64,000 nucleotides of DNA from Streptomyces sp. R28 (GCF_041052385.1 NZ_CP163439.1:1911001-1975000), one strand, 5' to 3'; counted from the first letter of the stretch, positions 1 to 13,488 are shown. Notes: a model not told the origin generated them from the letters alone. Translations and numbers: made by a program.

Positions 1-137
1 ATCAGGGTCTCGACGGCGACCCGAGAGGTCGGGTCTTCACGCAGAAGCGCGTCGAGAATGGTGTCGCTGATCTGGTCAGCGATCTTGTCGGGATGACCCT
101 CGGTCACGGACTCCGAGGTGAACAGGCGACGGGACAC
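1..137 (-). CDS. metK: S-adenosylmethionine synthetase, N-terminal part (cut by window edge)
   Basis: MetK makes S-adenosylmethionine from methionine and ATP in the cytoplasm. Only about 45 N-terminal codons are present; the gene continues past position 1. The translated start has the family signature [20 protein letters not shown], whose conserved His and Asp take part in ATP and metal binding. I chose the GTG at 137 because the conserved SRRLF segment follows it directly. The 239 bases upstream, up to the coaBC stop, hold no gene. A weak TAAACT hexamer near 230 on the minus strand could belong to a promoter. I see no clear SAM riboswitch. Identification is firm, but the completeness of the gene cannot be judged here. 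Confidence 0.95.
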   Translation of the reverse strand, partial: MSRRLFTSESVTEGHPDKIADQISDTILDALLREDPTSRVAVETL

Positions 138-376
138 AACGCTCCCTGTGGTTGCAGCGGCTGCTGGCTGATCATTGGCGGACGGGACGGGGGCTGCGCC
201 CGGCGTCGTCCGAGAACAGTTTATCTGTCGCGCTCGGCCGCGGACCCCCTGTCTCGCCTCTCGGGAGCCCTGTGACCTGCGGCACGGGCATTCTGCCCAA
301 TGCCACATGCCCTTGGCCAGGGGCGCCACACCCGAATCGAGCACGGCTCGGCCGAAGCACGCAGGGCATCAAACAA

Positions 377-1579
377 TCACCCCAGTCGTCGCGCCACCAG
401 GTCCCACACAGTTTCGGCCAGGTCTTCCTTGGGGCCGTGCGGTACGGGGGTCTCGCTGCCGTCGGCGCCCAGAACGACCGCCTCGTTCTCCTCCGAGCCG
501 AAGGTCTTGCGCTCGCCCACCTCGTTCACCACCAGCAGGTCACACCCCTTGCGCTCCAGCTTCTTGCGGCCGTTGGCCATGACGTCGTCCGTCTCGGCGG
601 CGAAGCCGACGATGACCTGACCGGGGCGGGCGCGGTCGGTCGAGATCTCCGCGAGGATGTCCGGATTCCGCACCAGAACGATGGGTTCCGGATCCTGGCC
701 GTCCTTCTTCTTGATCTTTCCGGCGGCGTACGTCTGCGGGCGGAAGTCCGCGACGGCGGCCGCCATCACCACCGCGTCGGCGTCCGCGACCGCCCTGAGG
801 ACGGCTTCCCGCAGCTGTACGGCCGTGCCGACCTGCACGACGTCCACGCCCGCCGGGTCGGGCAACCCGGTGTTCGCCGCGAGCAGCGTGACGCGGGCGC
901 CCCGGGCGGCGGCGGTGCGGGCCAGGGCGTAGCCCTGCTTGCCGGAGGAGCGGTTGCCGAGGAAGCGGACCGGGTCGAGGGGCTCGCGGGTGCCGCCGGC
1001 GCTCACGACGACGTGCCGGCCCTTGAGGTCCGACTCGGTGGCGCCCCGGGCCAGGACCCGGCGACAGACCTCGAAGATCTCCGCGGGGTCGGGCAGTCGG
1101 CCCTTGCCCGTGTCGACGCCGGTGAGCCGGCCGACGGCGGGCTCGATGACGATCGCGCCGCGGCGGCGCAGCGTCGCCACGTTCTCCTGCGTGGCCGGGT
1201 GCTCCCACATCTCCGTGTGCATCGCGGGCGCGAAGACGACCGGGCAGCGGGCGGTGAGCAGGGTGTTGGTCAGCAGGTCGTCGGCGAGGCCGTGCGCGGC
1301 CTTGGCGAGCGTGTCGGCCGTGGCCGGGGCGACGACCACCAGGTCGGCCTGCTGGCCGATGCGGACGTGCGGAACCTCGTGGACGTCGTCCCAGACCTCC
1401 GTCGAGACGCGATGGCCGGACAGGGCGGACCAGGTGGCGGCGCCGACGAAGTGCAGCGCGGAGGCGGTGGGCACGACCCGGACGTCATGCCCGGACTCGG
1501 TGAGCCTGCGCAGCAGCTCACAGGCCTTGTACGCGGCGATGCCGCCGCTGACCCCCAGAACGACCTTGGGCTTGTCCAC
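377..1579 (-). CDS. coaBC: Bifunctional phosphopantothenoylcysteine decarboxylase / phosphopantothenate-cysteine ligase
   Basis: Two consecutive steps of coenzyme A synthesis: CoaB joins 4'-phosphopantothenate to cysteine with CTP, and CoaC decarboxylates the product using FMN. Residues about 1-180 are the flavoprotein domain (GVSGGIAAYKA, catalytic His in VPHVRI, APATADTLAK). The substrate-clamp motif reads PAMHTEMW, where E. coli has Asn in place of the His; as I recall, this His form is usual in actinobacteria. The CoaB half follows, with AAAVADFRP, a KIKKK lysine run and NPDILAEI. I chose GTG at 1579 (400 aa) because GGAGG lies 4 bases upstream. An in-frame ATG at 1612 has no ribosome binding site. 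It precedes metK on the same strand. Confidence 0.95.
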   Translation of the reverse strand: MDKPKVVLGVSGGIAAYKACELLRRLTESGHDVRVVPTASALHFVGAATWSALSGHRVSTEVWDDVHEVPHVRIGQQADLVVVAPATADTLAKAAHGLADDLLTNTLLTARCPVVFAPAMHTEMWEHPATQENVATLRRRGAIVIEPAVGRLTGVDTGKGRLPDPAEIFEVCRRVLARGATESDLKGRHVVVSAGGTREPLDPVRFLGNRSSGKQGYALARTAAARGARVTLLAANTGLPDPAGVDVVQVGTAVQLREAVLRAVADADAVVMAAAVADFRPQTYAAGKIKKKDGQDPEPIVLVRNPDILAEISTDRARPGQVIVGFAAETDDVMANGRKKLERKGCDLLVVNEVGERKTFGSEENEAVVLGADGSETPVPHGPKEDLAETVWDLVARRLG

Positions 1580-1718
1580 CGGGCCTCCCACTCGTTGAAC
1601 CGACGACTCCATGCTGCATCACAGCGGGGGACGCCCCACGCGCCCCCGAGCAGACCACAGGCCCGACAGTCACGCTGCCGGGCCTGTGGAAAAGCCAGCT
1701 CAAAGCTGAAAATACTAC

Positions 1719-1991
1719 TTACTGCGCCGGGCCCTCGACGGCCTCGGACGTCAGCAGACCCGCGTTGATCTCGCGCAGGGCGATCGAGAGCGGCTTCTCG
1801 TGGACGTGGGTGTCGACGAGCGGACCGACGTACTCGAGGAGGCCCTCGCCGAGCTGCGAGTAGTACGCATTGATCTGGCGGGCCCGCTTGGCCGCGTAGA
1901 TCACGAGGCTGTACTTCGAGTCGGTGGCCTCGAGGAGCTCGTCGATCGGCGGGTTGATGATGCCCTCGGGCGCGGAGATGGAAGAGGACAC
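1719..1991 (-). CDS. rpoZ: DNA-directed RNA polymerase omega subunit
   Basis: Small RNA polymerase subunit that helps beta' fold and assemble. The 90-residue product has the omega core: [20 protein letters not shown], then [17 protein letters not shown]. Length fits the actinobacterial family. The start is GTG at 1991. It lies between gmk and coaBC on the same strand, an arrangement common in many bacteria, so co-transcription with gmk is likely. In other bacteria omega contributes to a ppGpp binding site. Streptomyces omega lacks an obvious E. coli-like MAR N-terminus here, so such a role cannot be read from this sequence. Confidence 0.96.
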   Translation of the reverse strand: MSSSISAPEGIINPPIDELLEATDSKYSLVIYAAKRARQINAYYSQLGEGLLEYVGPLVDTHVHEKPLSIALREINAGLLTSEAVEGPAQ

Positions 1992-2075
1992 GCTCTACCT
2001 TCCGATGGATGGGAAAGATTCAGTATGAATGATCAAGCTTGAGCGAAACGGCCAAGCTTCAACGATCAATCACGA

Positions 2076-2633
2076 TCACACAACGTCCATCAAGGCTAGC
2101 AGCTCGCGCGCCACGTCCTCGACGGAGGTGTTGACCAAGGTCACATCGAACTCCGGCTCGGCCGCCAGCTCGACCTTCGCCGCGTCCAGGCGGCGCTCGA
2201 TCACCTCGGGCGGCTCGGTGCCACGTCCGGTGAGTCTGCGCACGAGCTCCTCCCAGGAGGGAGGAGCCAGGAACACCAACTGGGCCTCGGCCATGGACTC
2301 GCGGACCTGCCGGGCGCCCTGGAGGTCGATCTCCAGGAGCACCGGCTCACCCGCCTCCAGCCGCTCCAGCACAGCCGCACGCGGCGTGCCGTAGCGGTTG
2401 CCGGCGAACTCGGCCCACTCCAGCAGCTCGCCGTTGGCGATCAGCTTGTCCATCTCGTCGTCCGTGACGAAGAAGTAGTGGACTCCGTGCCGCTCGCCAG
2501 GACGGGGCTTGCGGGTCGTCGCCGACACCGAGAGCCAGACCTCGGGGTGTTCCTTGCGCATATGGGCGACGACCGTGCTCTTGCCGACCCCGGAGGGGCC
2601 GGAGAGCACGGTCAGTCGCGGACGTTCACTCAT
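2076..2633 (-). CDS. gmk: Guanylate kinase
   Basis: Phosphorylates GMP to GDP with ATP, a required step of guanine nucleotide supply. The 185-residue protein opens with the P-loop [12 protein letters not shown] (about residues 9-20). It continues with the GMP-binding stretch [13 protein letters not shown] and GVHYFFV, then the lid region with GNRYGTP and LEIDLQGA. Length is typical. The ATG at 2633 places the P-loop at the expected distance from the N-terminus. It is 60 bases downstream of the sIHF gene and 84 bases upstream of rpoZ, all on the minus strand, suggesting one transcript. In other bacteria Gmk is inhibited by (p)ppGpp; relA lies about 33 kb away in this window. Confidence 0.96.
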   Translation of the reverse strand: MSERPRLTVLSGPSGVGKSTVVAHMRKEHPEVWLSVSATTRKPRPGERHGVHYFFVTDDEMDKLIANGELLEWAEFAGNRYGTPRAAVLERLEAGEPVLLEIDLQGARQVRESMAEAQLVFLAPPSWEELVRRLTGRGTEPPEVIERRLDAAKVELAAEPEFDVTLVNTSVEDVARELLALMDVV

Positions 2634-2693
2634 GCAGCGATTATTCCAGCAATCCCGGAGTGCCCGGGACTCCCGGTCCGGAGTAAGCCGGAC

Positions 2694-3017
2694 TCAGGAG
2701 CCGGTGCTGCCGAACTCACGCTCCAGGGAAGCGATCTGGTTCGAACCGAGGCCACGCACGCGGCGGCTCTCGGAGATGCCGAGTCGCTCCATGATCTGCT
2801 TGGCGCGGACCTTGCCCACGCCCGGCAGGGACTCGAGCAGTGCGGAGACCTTCATCTTGCCGATGACGTCGTTCTCCTGGCCCTGCTTGATGACCTCATG
2901 AAGAGAGGCGCCGGAGTGCTTGAGTCGATTCTTGACCTCGGCCCGCTCCCGGCGAGCCGCGGCGGCCTTTTCGAGCGCGGCTGCGCGCTGTTCAGGGGTA
3001 AGGGGCGGAAGAGCCAC
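2694..3017 (-). CDS. mihF: Streptomyces integration host factor-like nucleoid protein (sIHF/mIHF)
   Basis: Actinobacteria-specific DNA-binding protein that shapes the nucleoid and affects supercoiling. It is unrelated to E. coli IHF despite the name. The 107-residue product has a basic N-terminal helix (EKAAAARRERAEVKNRLK) and a helix-two-turn-helix part with SLPGVGKVRAKQIMERLG, which resembles a helix-hairpin-helix, followed by RVRGLGSNQI. I chose GTG at 3017 (GTG GCT CTT) because GAGGTG sits 8 bases upstream and the length matches the known S. coelicolor protein of 107 aa as I recall it. In-frame codons up to 3122 lie outside the conserved protein. Its position next to gmk is conserved in the genus. 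Confidence 0.94.
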   Translation of the reverse strand: MALPPLTPEQRAAALEKAAAARRERAEVKNRLKHSGASLHEVIKQGQENDVIGKMKVSALLESLPGVGKVRAKQIMERLGISESRRVRGLGSNQIASLEREFGSTGS

Positions 3018-3337
3018 GCCTACGTCACCTCGGATGTTGAACTGTCGGATACGGACCGGTGAGGAACCTAGTCGCCCCACACCTGGGGAGCTACGAGCAA
3101 CACGCTGCCCGTTCTCCCCCACTGCCTGAAGGGCGTGGGAGGTGCCCCCACTCGTCGGAGACTAGCGGCCAAGTCCGCCAGAGTCAGCGAGAACAGCGGA
3201 AAAGTCCTGGTCAGCCTCCGTCAGGCCGGACATTTAGGACATAATGCCCCGGATTTGAGGATGTATTCAGACTCAAGTCGTTCCCGAGCCACTCATCGGA
3301 GGACTCGCGCGAGCGGCTCGAGCACCTCTGACGACGG
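3018..3337. other. Intergenic region between pyrF and the sIHF gene
   Basis: No gene found in these 320 bases. The part near 3225-3280 is AT-rich for this genome (for example CATTATGTCC and CTGAATACATCC on the minus strand). It is the likely promoter zone of the sIHF gene. A dispersed repeat occupies 3114-3150. Confidence 0.5.
3114..3150. repeat. Dispersed intergenic GC-rich repeat, copy 1
   Basis: Reads CTCCCCCACTGCCTGAAGGG followed by CGTGGGAGGTGCCCCC. Nearly the same text occurs at 17697-17730 and, on the opposite strand, at 52445-52476. The CCCAC and GTGGG parts can fold into an imperfect hairpin. Similar elements are common between genes in Streptomyces. I see no coding potential. Confidence 0.7.
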
Positions 3338-4240
3338 TCAGCCGACCGACACAGCGGCCCGGATCTCGTCAGCGAAGCGTGACGCCTCGTCACGCAGCGC
3401 GACGACGTCGGGCCCGTGCCGCAGCACACCCCGGCTGACGTTCGGGACGACGTTGCGCACCGCCGCGCCGAAGACCCGGGGAAGATCGGCCGGGGTGGCT
3501 CCCTGTGCCCCGATGCCGGGCGCGAGGAGCGGACCGTTGATGTCGAGGTCGTAGGTCGACAGGTCGCCGAGCGTGGCTCCGACGACGGCCCCGAAGGAAC
3601 CCAGAGGCTCCTCCCCCGAGTTCTCGACAGCCAGGTGCCCCAGCATCGTCGCGCCGACGGTACGGCCGTCCGCGCGGATCGCGTGCTGGACCTCGCCGCC
3701 CTCCGGGTTCGAGGTCAGCGCGAGCACGAACAGGCCAGTGCCGCTCTCGCGCGCCAGCGCGCTCGCCGGCGACAGCGACCCGTAGCCGAGGTACGGCGAG
3801 ACCGTCAGCGCGTCCGAGAACAGCGGGGAGTCCTTCCGCAGGAAGGACTCGGCGTACGCGGCCATGGTCGAGCCGATGTCGCCGCGCTTGGCGTCCATGA
3901 CGACCAGCGCACCGGCCGCCCGCGCCTCCTCGACCGACTTCTCCAGCACCGCGACGCCGCGGGACCCGAAGCGCTCGAAGAACGCGCTCTGCGGCTTGAG
4001 CACGGCGACCCGGTCGGCCATCGCCTCGACGACCGTGCGGCTGAACCGCTCCAGGCCCGTCACGTCGTCGTTCAGGCCCCACTCGGCGAGCAGGGACGCG
4101 TGCGGGTCGATGCCGACGCACAGCGGGCCACGCTCGTCCATCGCGCGGCGGAGGCGCGCACCGAAGGGTTCTCCAGAGGAATTCTGCGGCCCGGAAGGCC
4201 TCGTTGAGGGGTGGCGGTCGGGCGACGGGTGGGCGGTCAT
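3338..4240 (-). CDS. pyrF: Orotidine 5'-phosphate decarboxylase
   Basis: Last step of UMP synthesis: decarboxylates OMP to UMP. At 300 aa it is longer than E. coli PyrF, and it carries the type-2 signature MDAKRGDIGST, with the catalytic Asp-Lys pair near residue 110. Other family segments are LCVGIDPH near residue 40, LKPQSAFFE and VSPYLGYGS. Its ATG overlaps the pyrD stop as ATGA, so translation is probably coupled. The first 25 residues are Pro/Ser-rich and poorly conserved in appearance, so a later start is possible, but the ATGA overlap favours this one. It is the last gene of the pyrimidine cluster. Confidence 0.95.
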   Translation of the reverse strand: MTAHPSPDRHPSTRPSGPQNSSGEPFGARLRRAMDERGPLCVGIDPHASLLAEWGLNDDVTGLERFSRTVVEAMADRVAVLKPQSAFFERFGSRGVAVLEKSVEEARAAGALVVMDAKRGDIGSTMAAYAESFLRKDSPLFSDALTVSPYLGYGSLSPASALARESGTGLFVLALTSNPEGGEVQHAIRADGRTVGATMLGHLAVENSGEEPLGSFGAVVGATLGDLSTYDLDINGPLLAPGIGAQGATPADLPRVFGAAVRNVVPNVSRGVLRHGPDVVALRDEASRFADEIRAAVSVG

Positions 4241-5352
4241 GCTGCTTCCTCGGTCTTCCTGACGTCGGCGCCGACCGCGTCGGCGAGGGTGGCGTACGGG
4301 CTGGTGCGCAGGCGTGCGGCCAGCCCCTTGTGGATGGCGCGACCCCAGAAGGGCCCCTCGTAGATGAAGGCGCTGTATCCCTGGACCAGCGTGGCGCCCG
4401 CCAGGATCCGCTGCCAGGCGTCCTCGGCGTTCTCGATACCGCCGACGCCCACGAGGGTGATCCGGTCGCCCACACGCGCGTACAGGCGCCGCAGCACCTC
4501 CAGGGAGCGTGCTTTCAGGGGCGCGCCGGAGAGACCGCCGGTCTCCTTCACCAGAGAGGATTCGGATTCCAGACCGAGCCCCTCGCGCGCGATGGTGGTG
4601 TTCGTGGCGATGATCCCGTCCAGACCCAGCTCGACGGCCAGGTCGGCGACCGCGTCGACGTCCTCGTCGGCGAGGTCGGGCGCGATCTTCACCAGGAGCG
4701 GGACGCGGCGGTTGGCGACCGTACGGTCGGCGGCCTCGCGCACGGCGGTCAGCAGCGGGCGCAGCGCCTCGGTGGCCTGCAGATTGCGCAGGCCGGGCGT
4801 GTTCGGCGAGGAGACATTGACCACCAGGTAGTCGGCGTACGCCGCCAGCCGCTCCGTCGACTTCACGTAGTCGCCGACGGCTTCCGCCTCCGGGACGACC
4901 TTGGTCTTGCCGATGTTGACGCCCACGACGGTCTGGAAGACGGGCCTACGGGAGGCCAGACGGGCCGCTACGGCCAGTGAACCCTCGTTGTTGAAGCCCA
5001 TGCGGTTGATCAGCGCCCGGTCCTTCACGAGCCGGAACAGCCGCTGCTTGGGGTTGCCCGGCTGCGCCTCCCCCGTCACCGTGCCGATCTCGACGTGGTC
5101 GAAGCCCAGCATCGACATCCCGTCCACGGCGACGGCGTTCTTGTCGAAGCCGGCGGCGAGCCCGAAGGGGCCGTGCATGCGCAGCCCGAAGGCCTCGGTG
5201 CGCAGTTCCTCGTACCGGGGCGCGAGAGCGGCGGCGACGAACGTACGCAGCACAGGGATCCTGACGGCGAGTCGGATCCAGCGGAAGGCCAGGTAATGGG
5301 CCTGCTCGGGGTCCATCCGTTTGAAAACCAGACGGAAGAAAAGCTTGTACAT
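4237..5352 (-). CDS. pyrD: Dihydroorotate dehydrogenase (quinone), class 2
   Basis: Oxidises dihydroorotate to orotate and passes the electrons to the quinone pool at the membrane. The N-terminal stretch [20 protein letters not shown] is the membrane-associating helix of class 2 enzymes. FMN and substrate motifs follow: [26 protein letters not shown] and [12 protein letters not shown], with Ser as the class 2 catalytic base, then [12 protein letters not shown] chose ATG at 5352 (371 aa) because GAGGA lies 8 bases upstream; a start at 5376 has no such support. It is separated from carB by two hairpins and overlaps pyrF by 4 bases. Confidence 0.95.
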   Translation of the reverse strand: MYKLFFRLVFKRMDPEQAHYLAFRWIRLAVRIPVLRTFVAAALAPRYEELRTEAFGLRMHGPFGLAAGFDKNAVAVDGMSMLGFDHVEIGTVTGEAQPGNPKQRLFRLVKDRALINRMGFNNEGSLAVAARLASRRPVFQTVVGVNIGKTKVVPEAEAVGDYVKSTERLAAYADYLVVNVSSPNTPGLRNLQATEALRPLLTAVREAADRTVANRRVPLLVKIAPDLADEDVDAVADLAVELGLDGIIATNTTIAREGLGLESESSLVKETGGLSGAPLKARSLEVLRRLYARVGDRITLVGVGGIENAEDAWQRILAGATLVQGYSAFIYEGPFWGRAIHKGLAARLRTSPYATLADAVGADVRKTEEAA

Positions 5353-5403
5353 CTCAGGAGTCCTCAGGGTCCACATGAAGACGGGGTCCTCATGCTGTGC
5401 TTT

Positions 5404-5460
5404 CTGGGGGACACCCCCAGACCCTCTGAGGGGGACACCGTTTCCGGTGTCCCCCTCAGA
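5404..5460 (-). terminator. Two adjacent hairpins between carB and pyrD
   Basis: A perfect 15-bp stem (5425-5439 with 5446-5460, 6-base loop) starts 4 bases after the carB stop codon. A second hairpin follows in the direction of transcription (5404-5410 with 5414-5420, 7 bp, 3-base loop). No T-run follows. They could stop or attenuate transcription into pyrD-pyrF, or protect the 3' end of carB mRNA. Confidence 0.6.
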
Positions 5461-5464
5461 GCTG

Positions 5465-8765
<3,301 letters not shown>

Positions 8766-8773
<8 letters not shown>

Positions 8774-9923
8774 GCTGGCCCTCCATCAGGGATACGAAGC
8801 GGTCGAACAGGTAGGCGGCGTCGTGCGGGCCCGCTGCCGCTTCGGGGTGGTACTGGACGCTGAAGGCCGGGCGGTCGAGGAGCTGGAGTCCCTCGACCAC
8901 CTGGTCGTTCAGGCAGACGTGGGAGACCTCGGCGCGGCCGTAGGGGGTGTCGGAGACCTTGTCGAGCGGGGCGTTCACGGCGAAGCCGTGGTTGTGTGCG
9001 GTGACCTCGACCTTGCCGGTCGTGCGGTCCTGCACCGGCTGGTTGATGCCGCGGTGGCCGTACTTCAGCTTGTAGGTGCCGAAGCCGAGCGCACGGCCCA
9101 GGATCTGGTTGCCGAAGCAGATACCGAAGAGCGGGGTGCCGCGCTCCAGGACCGCCTGCATGACGGAGACCGGGTGGTCGGCGGTGGCCGGGTCGCCCGG
9201 GCCGTTGGAGAAGAACACACCGTCGGGGTTCACGGCGTACACGTCCTCGGCGGTCGCCGTGGCCGGCAGCACGTGCACCTCGATGCCGCGCTCGGCCATC
9301 CGGTGCGGGGTCATGCCCTTGATGCCGAGGTCGACGGCGGCGACAGTGAACTTCTTCTCGCCGATCGCGGGGACGACGTACGTCTCCTTGGTGGCCACCT
9401 CGGCGGAGAGGTCGGCGCCCTTCATCTCGGGGGCCTGGCGCACCTCGGCGAGCATGGTGCCCTCGTCGGGCAGCGCGTTGCCGGAGAAGATGCCGACGCG
9501 CATGGCGCCGCGCTCACGCAGGTGGCGGGTCAGCGCGCGCGTGTCGATGCCGGAGATCCCGACGACGCCCTGGTGGCGCAGCTCGTCGTCCAGCGAGCGC
9601 CGGGAGCGCCAGTTGGACGGCACGCGCGCGGGGTCGCGCACGACGTACCCGGCGACCCAGATCTGCTTGGACTCCGGGTCCTCGTCGTTGACGCCGGTGT
9701 TGCCGACGTGCGGGGCGGTCATCACGACGACCTGGCGGTGGTACGACGGGTCGGTGAGGGTCTCCTGGTAGCCGGTCATGCCGGTGGAGAACACGGCCTC
9801 GCCGAAGGTCACCCCCACGGCCCCGTAGGCGCGGCCGCGGAAGATCCGGCCGTCCTCCAGGACGAGTACGGCGGGAGCCGCCTTGTGCCTCGGCGAGGCG
9901 GTCCCCTGGATGGAGGTCGTCAT
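8766..9923 (-). CDS. carA: Carbamoyl-phosphate synthase small (glutaminase) subunit
   Basis: Hydrolyses glutamine and channels ammonia to CarB. The 385-residue protein has the N-terminal CPSase small-chain domain ([18 protein letters not shown]). The C-terminal class I glutamine amidotransferase domain has nucleophile Cys in [10 protein letters not shown] and His/Glu in QYHPEA. The motif reads FGNQ where most amidotransferases have LGHQ; this is common in CarA of this group, as far as I know. Start ATG at 9923 overlaps the stop of the upstream membrane-protein gene as ATGA, and the 3' end overlaps carB, so the three genes are translationally linked. Confidence 0.97.
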
Positions 9924-10507
9924 CGTTCGGCGCCTTCCGTGCTGTTGGTGTTGATCATGGAGTTAATGAGGTCGACCCACTCGTTGTGCTCGGCCGCGTG
10001 GTCCGAACGGAACCCGGAGTCGATCAGCCGATCGCCGTGCGCCCACGTCACGACCAGCAGACCGCCCTCGGTCAGGACCTTGCCGGCGATGCCCTTGTCG
10101 AGCCGGGCCTCACGCAGCTGTGCAGCCGGGACGAAGAAGTCGGGCGCCCCGGGGCGTACGACGTCCAGGCCCGCGTCCGTCAGCGTGAGCTCGACCCGGC
10201 TGCGGGTGCCCAGGCCGTGCGCCACGATGCGGTCCAGCCACTGACCGGCGGTGGTCGAGCCGTGGTAGCGGCCGCTCATGCTCAGTCTGGCCGGGCCGGG
10301 GTCGTCCGGCGCGCTGGGCAGCTCGGGCAGGTCGCCCTGGAGCGTGCCGCGCCACTTCCAGCCCTCGCGCATCAGCCAGTAGACGAGCGCGACGAAGAGG
10401 ACGAGTCCGACGACCCAGCCGATGCGGGCGGCCCAGTCGGTCACTTCGGCCGACTTCTGTTCGGCCGCGAGCCCGGTTCCGGCTGCGAGCAGTGTTGCAG
10501 GTGTCAC
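9920..10507 (-). CDS. Single-pass membrane protein of the pyrimidine cluster, function unknown
   Basis: About 195 aa. A short N-terminal part is followed by one membrane segment (about residues 31-47, [17 protein letters not shown]), then a basic stop-transfer stretch (MREGWKWR). The soluble C-terminal domain is about 145 residues ([36 protein letters not shown]). The soluble part looks like a small beta-rich PH-like fold, but that is only an impression. GTG at 10507 overlaps the pyrC stop as GTGA, and the stop overlaps the carA start as ATGA, so it sits inside the pyr operon with tight coupling. A protein in this place is conserved in Streptomyces as I recall. No pyrimidine role can be read from the sequence. 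Confidence 0.8.
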   Translation of the reverse strand: MTPATLLAAGTGLAAEQKSAEVTDWAARIGWVVGLVLFVALVYWLMREGWKWRGTLQGDLPELPSAPDDPGPARLSMSGRYHGSTTAGQWLDRIVAHGLGTRSRVELTLTDAGLDVVRPGAPDFFVPAAQLREARLDKGIAGKVLTEGGLLVVTWAHGDRLIDSGFRSDHAAEHNEWVDLINSMINTNSTEGAER

Positions 10508-11790
10508 GTGAGCTTCCCGTCGACGAGCGTGGCCTTGCCCCGGAGCCACGTGTGCGTGACACGGCCCGGCAGCTCACGCCCCTGGTACGGAGTGTTGCGG
10601 CTGCGCGAGGCGAAGCCCGCGGGGTCCACGGACCCACGGTATTCCGTGTCGACGAGCGTGAGGTTGGCGGGCTCACCAGCCGAGACGGGACGGCCGTGGC
10701 CCTTCGCCTGCCCGATCTCGGCGGGCTTGAAGGACATGCGCTCGGCGACCCCGGCCCAGGTGAGGAGCCCGGTGTCCACCATGGTCTCCTGCACCACCGA
10801 CAGCGCGGTCTCCAGGCCGACCATGCCCATGGCGGCCGCGGCCCACTCGCAGTCCTTGTCCTCGTGCGGGTGCGGGGCGTGGTCGGTGGCGACGATGTCG
10901 ATCGTGCCGTCGGCGAGCGCCTCGCGCAGGGCGAGCACGTCGCGCTCGGTGCGCAGCGGCGGGTTCACCTTGTAGACCGGGTTGTACGTACGCACCAGCT
11001 CGTCCGTCAGCAGCAGGTGGTGCGGGGTCACCTCGGCGGTGACGTCGATGCCCCGGGACTTCGCCCAGCGCACGATCTCCACCGACCCGGCGGTCGACAG
11101 GTGGCAGATGTGGACGCGCGAGCCGACGTGTTCGGCGAGCAGGACATCCCGGGCGATGATCGATTCTTCGGCCACCGCGGGCCAGCCGCCGAGACCCAGC
11201 TCGGCCGAGACGACACCCTCGTTCATCTGCGCGCCCTCGGTCAGCCGCGGCTCCTGCGCGTGCTGGGCGACGACACCGCCGAAGGCCTTCACGTACTCCA
11301 GCGCCCGGCGCATGATCACGGCGTCGTCGACGCACTTGCCGTCGTCGGAGAAGACGGTGACACCGGCGGCCGACTCGTGCATGGCCCCCAGCTCGGCGAG
11401 CTTCTTGCCCTCCAGGCCGACGGTGACGGCGCCGATGGGCTGCACATCGCAGTAACCGTGCTCCTGGCCGAGCCGGTAGACCTGCTCGACCACACCGGCG
11501 GTGTCGGCGACGGGGAAGGTGTTGGCCATGGCGAACACGGCCGTGTAGCCACCGCTCGCCGCCGCGCGCGTGCCGGTCAGCACGGTCTCGGAGTCCTCGC
11601 GGCCGGGCTCACGCAGGTGGGTGTGCAGGTCGACGAGGCCCGGCAACAGCATCTTGCCCGCCGCCTCGACGACCTGGGCGCCCTCGTCGGACAGCCCGGT
11701 GCCGACGGCCTCGATCAGCGAACCGTCGATCAGAACGTCCTGTGCGTCGCCGCCGAGCACCTTCGCACCACGGATCAGGATCTTGCTCAT
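10504..11790 (-). CDS. pyrC: Dihydroorotase
   Basis: Cyclises carbamoyl aspartate to dihydroorotate, the third step of UMP synthesis. The 428-residue amidohydrolase has the metal-binding HTH of VDLHTHLREPG near residue 60, further histidines in VHICHLSTAG and VTPHHLLLTD, and the catalytic Asp in VATDHAPH near residue 305. This is the class I type found in Gram-positives. ATG at 11790 lies 5 bases after the pyrB stop, with GAGGAG upstream inside the end of pyrB. The open frame continues upstream of the ATG, but that part has no PyrC homology. Confidence 0.96.
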   Translation of the reverse strand: MSKILIRGAKVLGGDAQDVLIDGSLIEAVGTGLSDEGAQVVEAAGKMLLPGLVDLHTHLREPGREDSETVLTGTRAAASGGYTAVFAMANTFPVADTAGVVEQVYRLGQEHGYCDVQPIGAVTVGLEGKKLAELGAMHESAAGVTVFSDDGKCVDDAVIMRRALEYVKAFGGVVAQHAQEPRLTEGAQMNEGVVSAELGLGGWPAVAEESIIARDVLLAEHVGSRVHICHLSTAGSVEIVRWAKSRGIDVTAEVTPHHLLLTDELVRTYNPVYKVNPPLRTERDVLALREALADGTIDIVATDHAPHPHEDKDCEWAAAAMGMVGLETALSVVQETMVDTGLLTWAGVAERMSFKPAEIGQAKGHGRPVSAGEPANLTLVDTEYRGSVDPAGFASRSRNTPYQGRELPGRVTHTWLRGKATLVDGKLT

Positions 11791-11795
11791 CTGTC

Positions 11796-12776
11796 TTACT
11801 TCTCCTCGGTGGTACGGGCGTGGGTGAGGGCGGGTTCGTTGCCCCCGAGCAGCAGATACAGAACGGCCATCCGGATGGACACTCCGTTTGCGACCTGCTC
11901 GATGGCGGTGCAGCGCTCCGAGTCGGCGACCTCGGCGGTGATCTCCATGCCGCGGACCATCGGGCCGGGGTGCATCACGATGGCGTGCTCGGGCATCTTG
12001 GCCATGCGGTCGCCGTCGAGGCCGTAGCGCCGCGAGTACTCGCGCTCGGTCGGGAAGAACGCGGCGTTCATGCGCTCGCGCTGCACGCGCAGCATCATCA
12101 CCGCGTCGGACTTGGGCAGCGTGCTGTCGAGGTCGTACGACACCTCGCAGGGCCAGGCCCCGACGCCGACCGGCACCAGGGTCGGCGGGGCGACGAGGGT
12201 GACCTCCGCGCCGAGGGTGTGCAGCAGGTCGACGTTGGAGCGGGCGACGCGGCTGTGCAGGACGTCGCCGACGAGCGTGATGCGCTTGCCCGCGAGGTCC
12301 TGGCCGAGCCCGGCGTCCCGGCCGACCAGGCGGCGGCGCATGGTGAAGGCGTCCAACAGGGCCTGGGTGGGGTGCTGGTGGGTGCCGTCGCCGGCGTTGA
12401 TGACGGCCGCGTCGATCCAGCCGGAGTTGGCGAGGCGGTACGGCGCTCCGGAGGCGCCGTGCCGGATGACGACGGCGTCGACGCCCATGGCCTCCAGGGT
12501 CTGGGCGGTGTCCTTCAGGGACTCGCCCTTGGAGACGCTCGACCCCTTGGCCGAGAAGTTGATGACGTCCGCCGACAGCCGCTTCTCGGCGGCCTCGAAG
12601 GAGATACGCGTGCGCGTGGAGTCCTCGAAGAAGAGGTTGACGACGGTGCGGCCGCGCAGGGTCGGCAGCTTCTTGATCGGCCGGTCGGCGACCCGGGCCA
12701 TCTCCTCGGCGGTGTCGAGGATCAGGACGGCGTCGTCGCGGGTGAGGTCGGCGGCCGAGATGAGATGACGCTGCAT
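11796..12776 (-). CDS. pyrB: Aspartate carbamoyltransferase catalytic subunit
   Basis: Condenses carbamoyl phosphate with aspartate, the committed step of pyrimidine synthesis. At 326 aa it is the usual catalytic-chain length. Carbamoyl-phosphate loop [13 protein letters not shown] (about residues 49-61), the [12 protein letters not shown] loop from the neighbouring subunit, and [10 protein letters not shown] are all present. No pyrI regulatory gene is visible, so control is probably at expression through PyrR. It lies 103 bases after pyrR on the same strand; that gap has no obvious terminator. Confidence 0.96.
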   Translation of the reverse strand: MQRHLISAADLTRDDAVLILDTAEEMARVADRPIKKLPTLRGRTVVNLFFEDSTRTRISFEAAEKRLSADVINFSAKGSSVSKGESLKDTAQTLEAMGVDAVVIRHGASGAPYRLANSGWIDAAVINAGDGTHQHPTQALLDAFTMRRRLVGRDAGLGQDLAGKRITLVGDVLHSRVARSNVDLLHTLGAEVTLVAPPTLVPVGVGAWPCEVSYDLDSTLPKSDAVMMLRVQRERMNAAFFPTEREYSRRYGLDGDRMAKMPEHAIVMHPGPMVRGMEITAEVADSERCTAIEQVANGVSIRMAVLYLLLGGNEPALTHARTTEEK

Positions 12777-12879
12777 CTGTCAGGCTCCGTAAGGCAGTTA
12801 ATTCAGGAGAATTCGGGGCAGACGGGTGCGCGCGTGGGCGCGCTGAGCGGGCGTACGACAAGGGCGTACGCCGTGGGCG

Positions 12880-13488
<609 letters not shown>

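Noticed and set aside
138-376. Possible SAM riboswitch upstream of metK
   Set aside because: I looked for SAM-I, SAM-II and SAM-IV style cores and could not find a consistent stem set; a covariance model search would be needed.
152-1768. Long plus-strand open frame of over 500 codons opposite coaBC
   Set aside because: It is a mirror of the coaBC frame caused by high GC3; the product is Arg/Gly-rich without motifs, and the minus strand carries a complete known enzyme.
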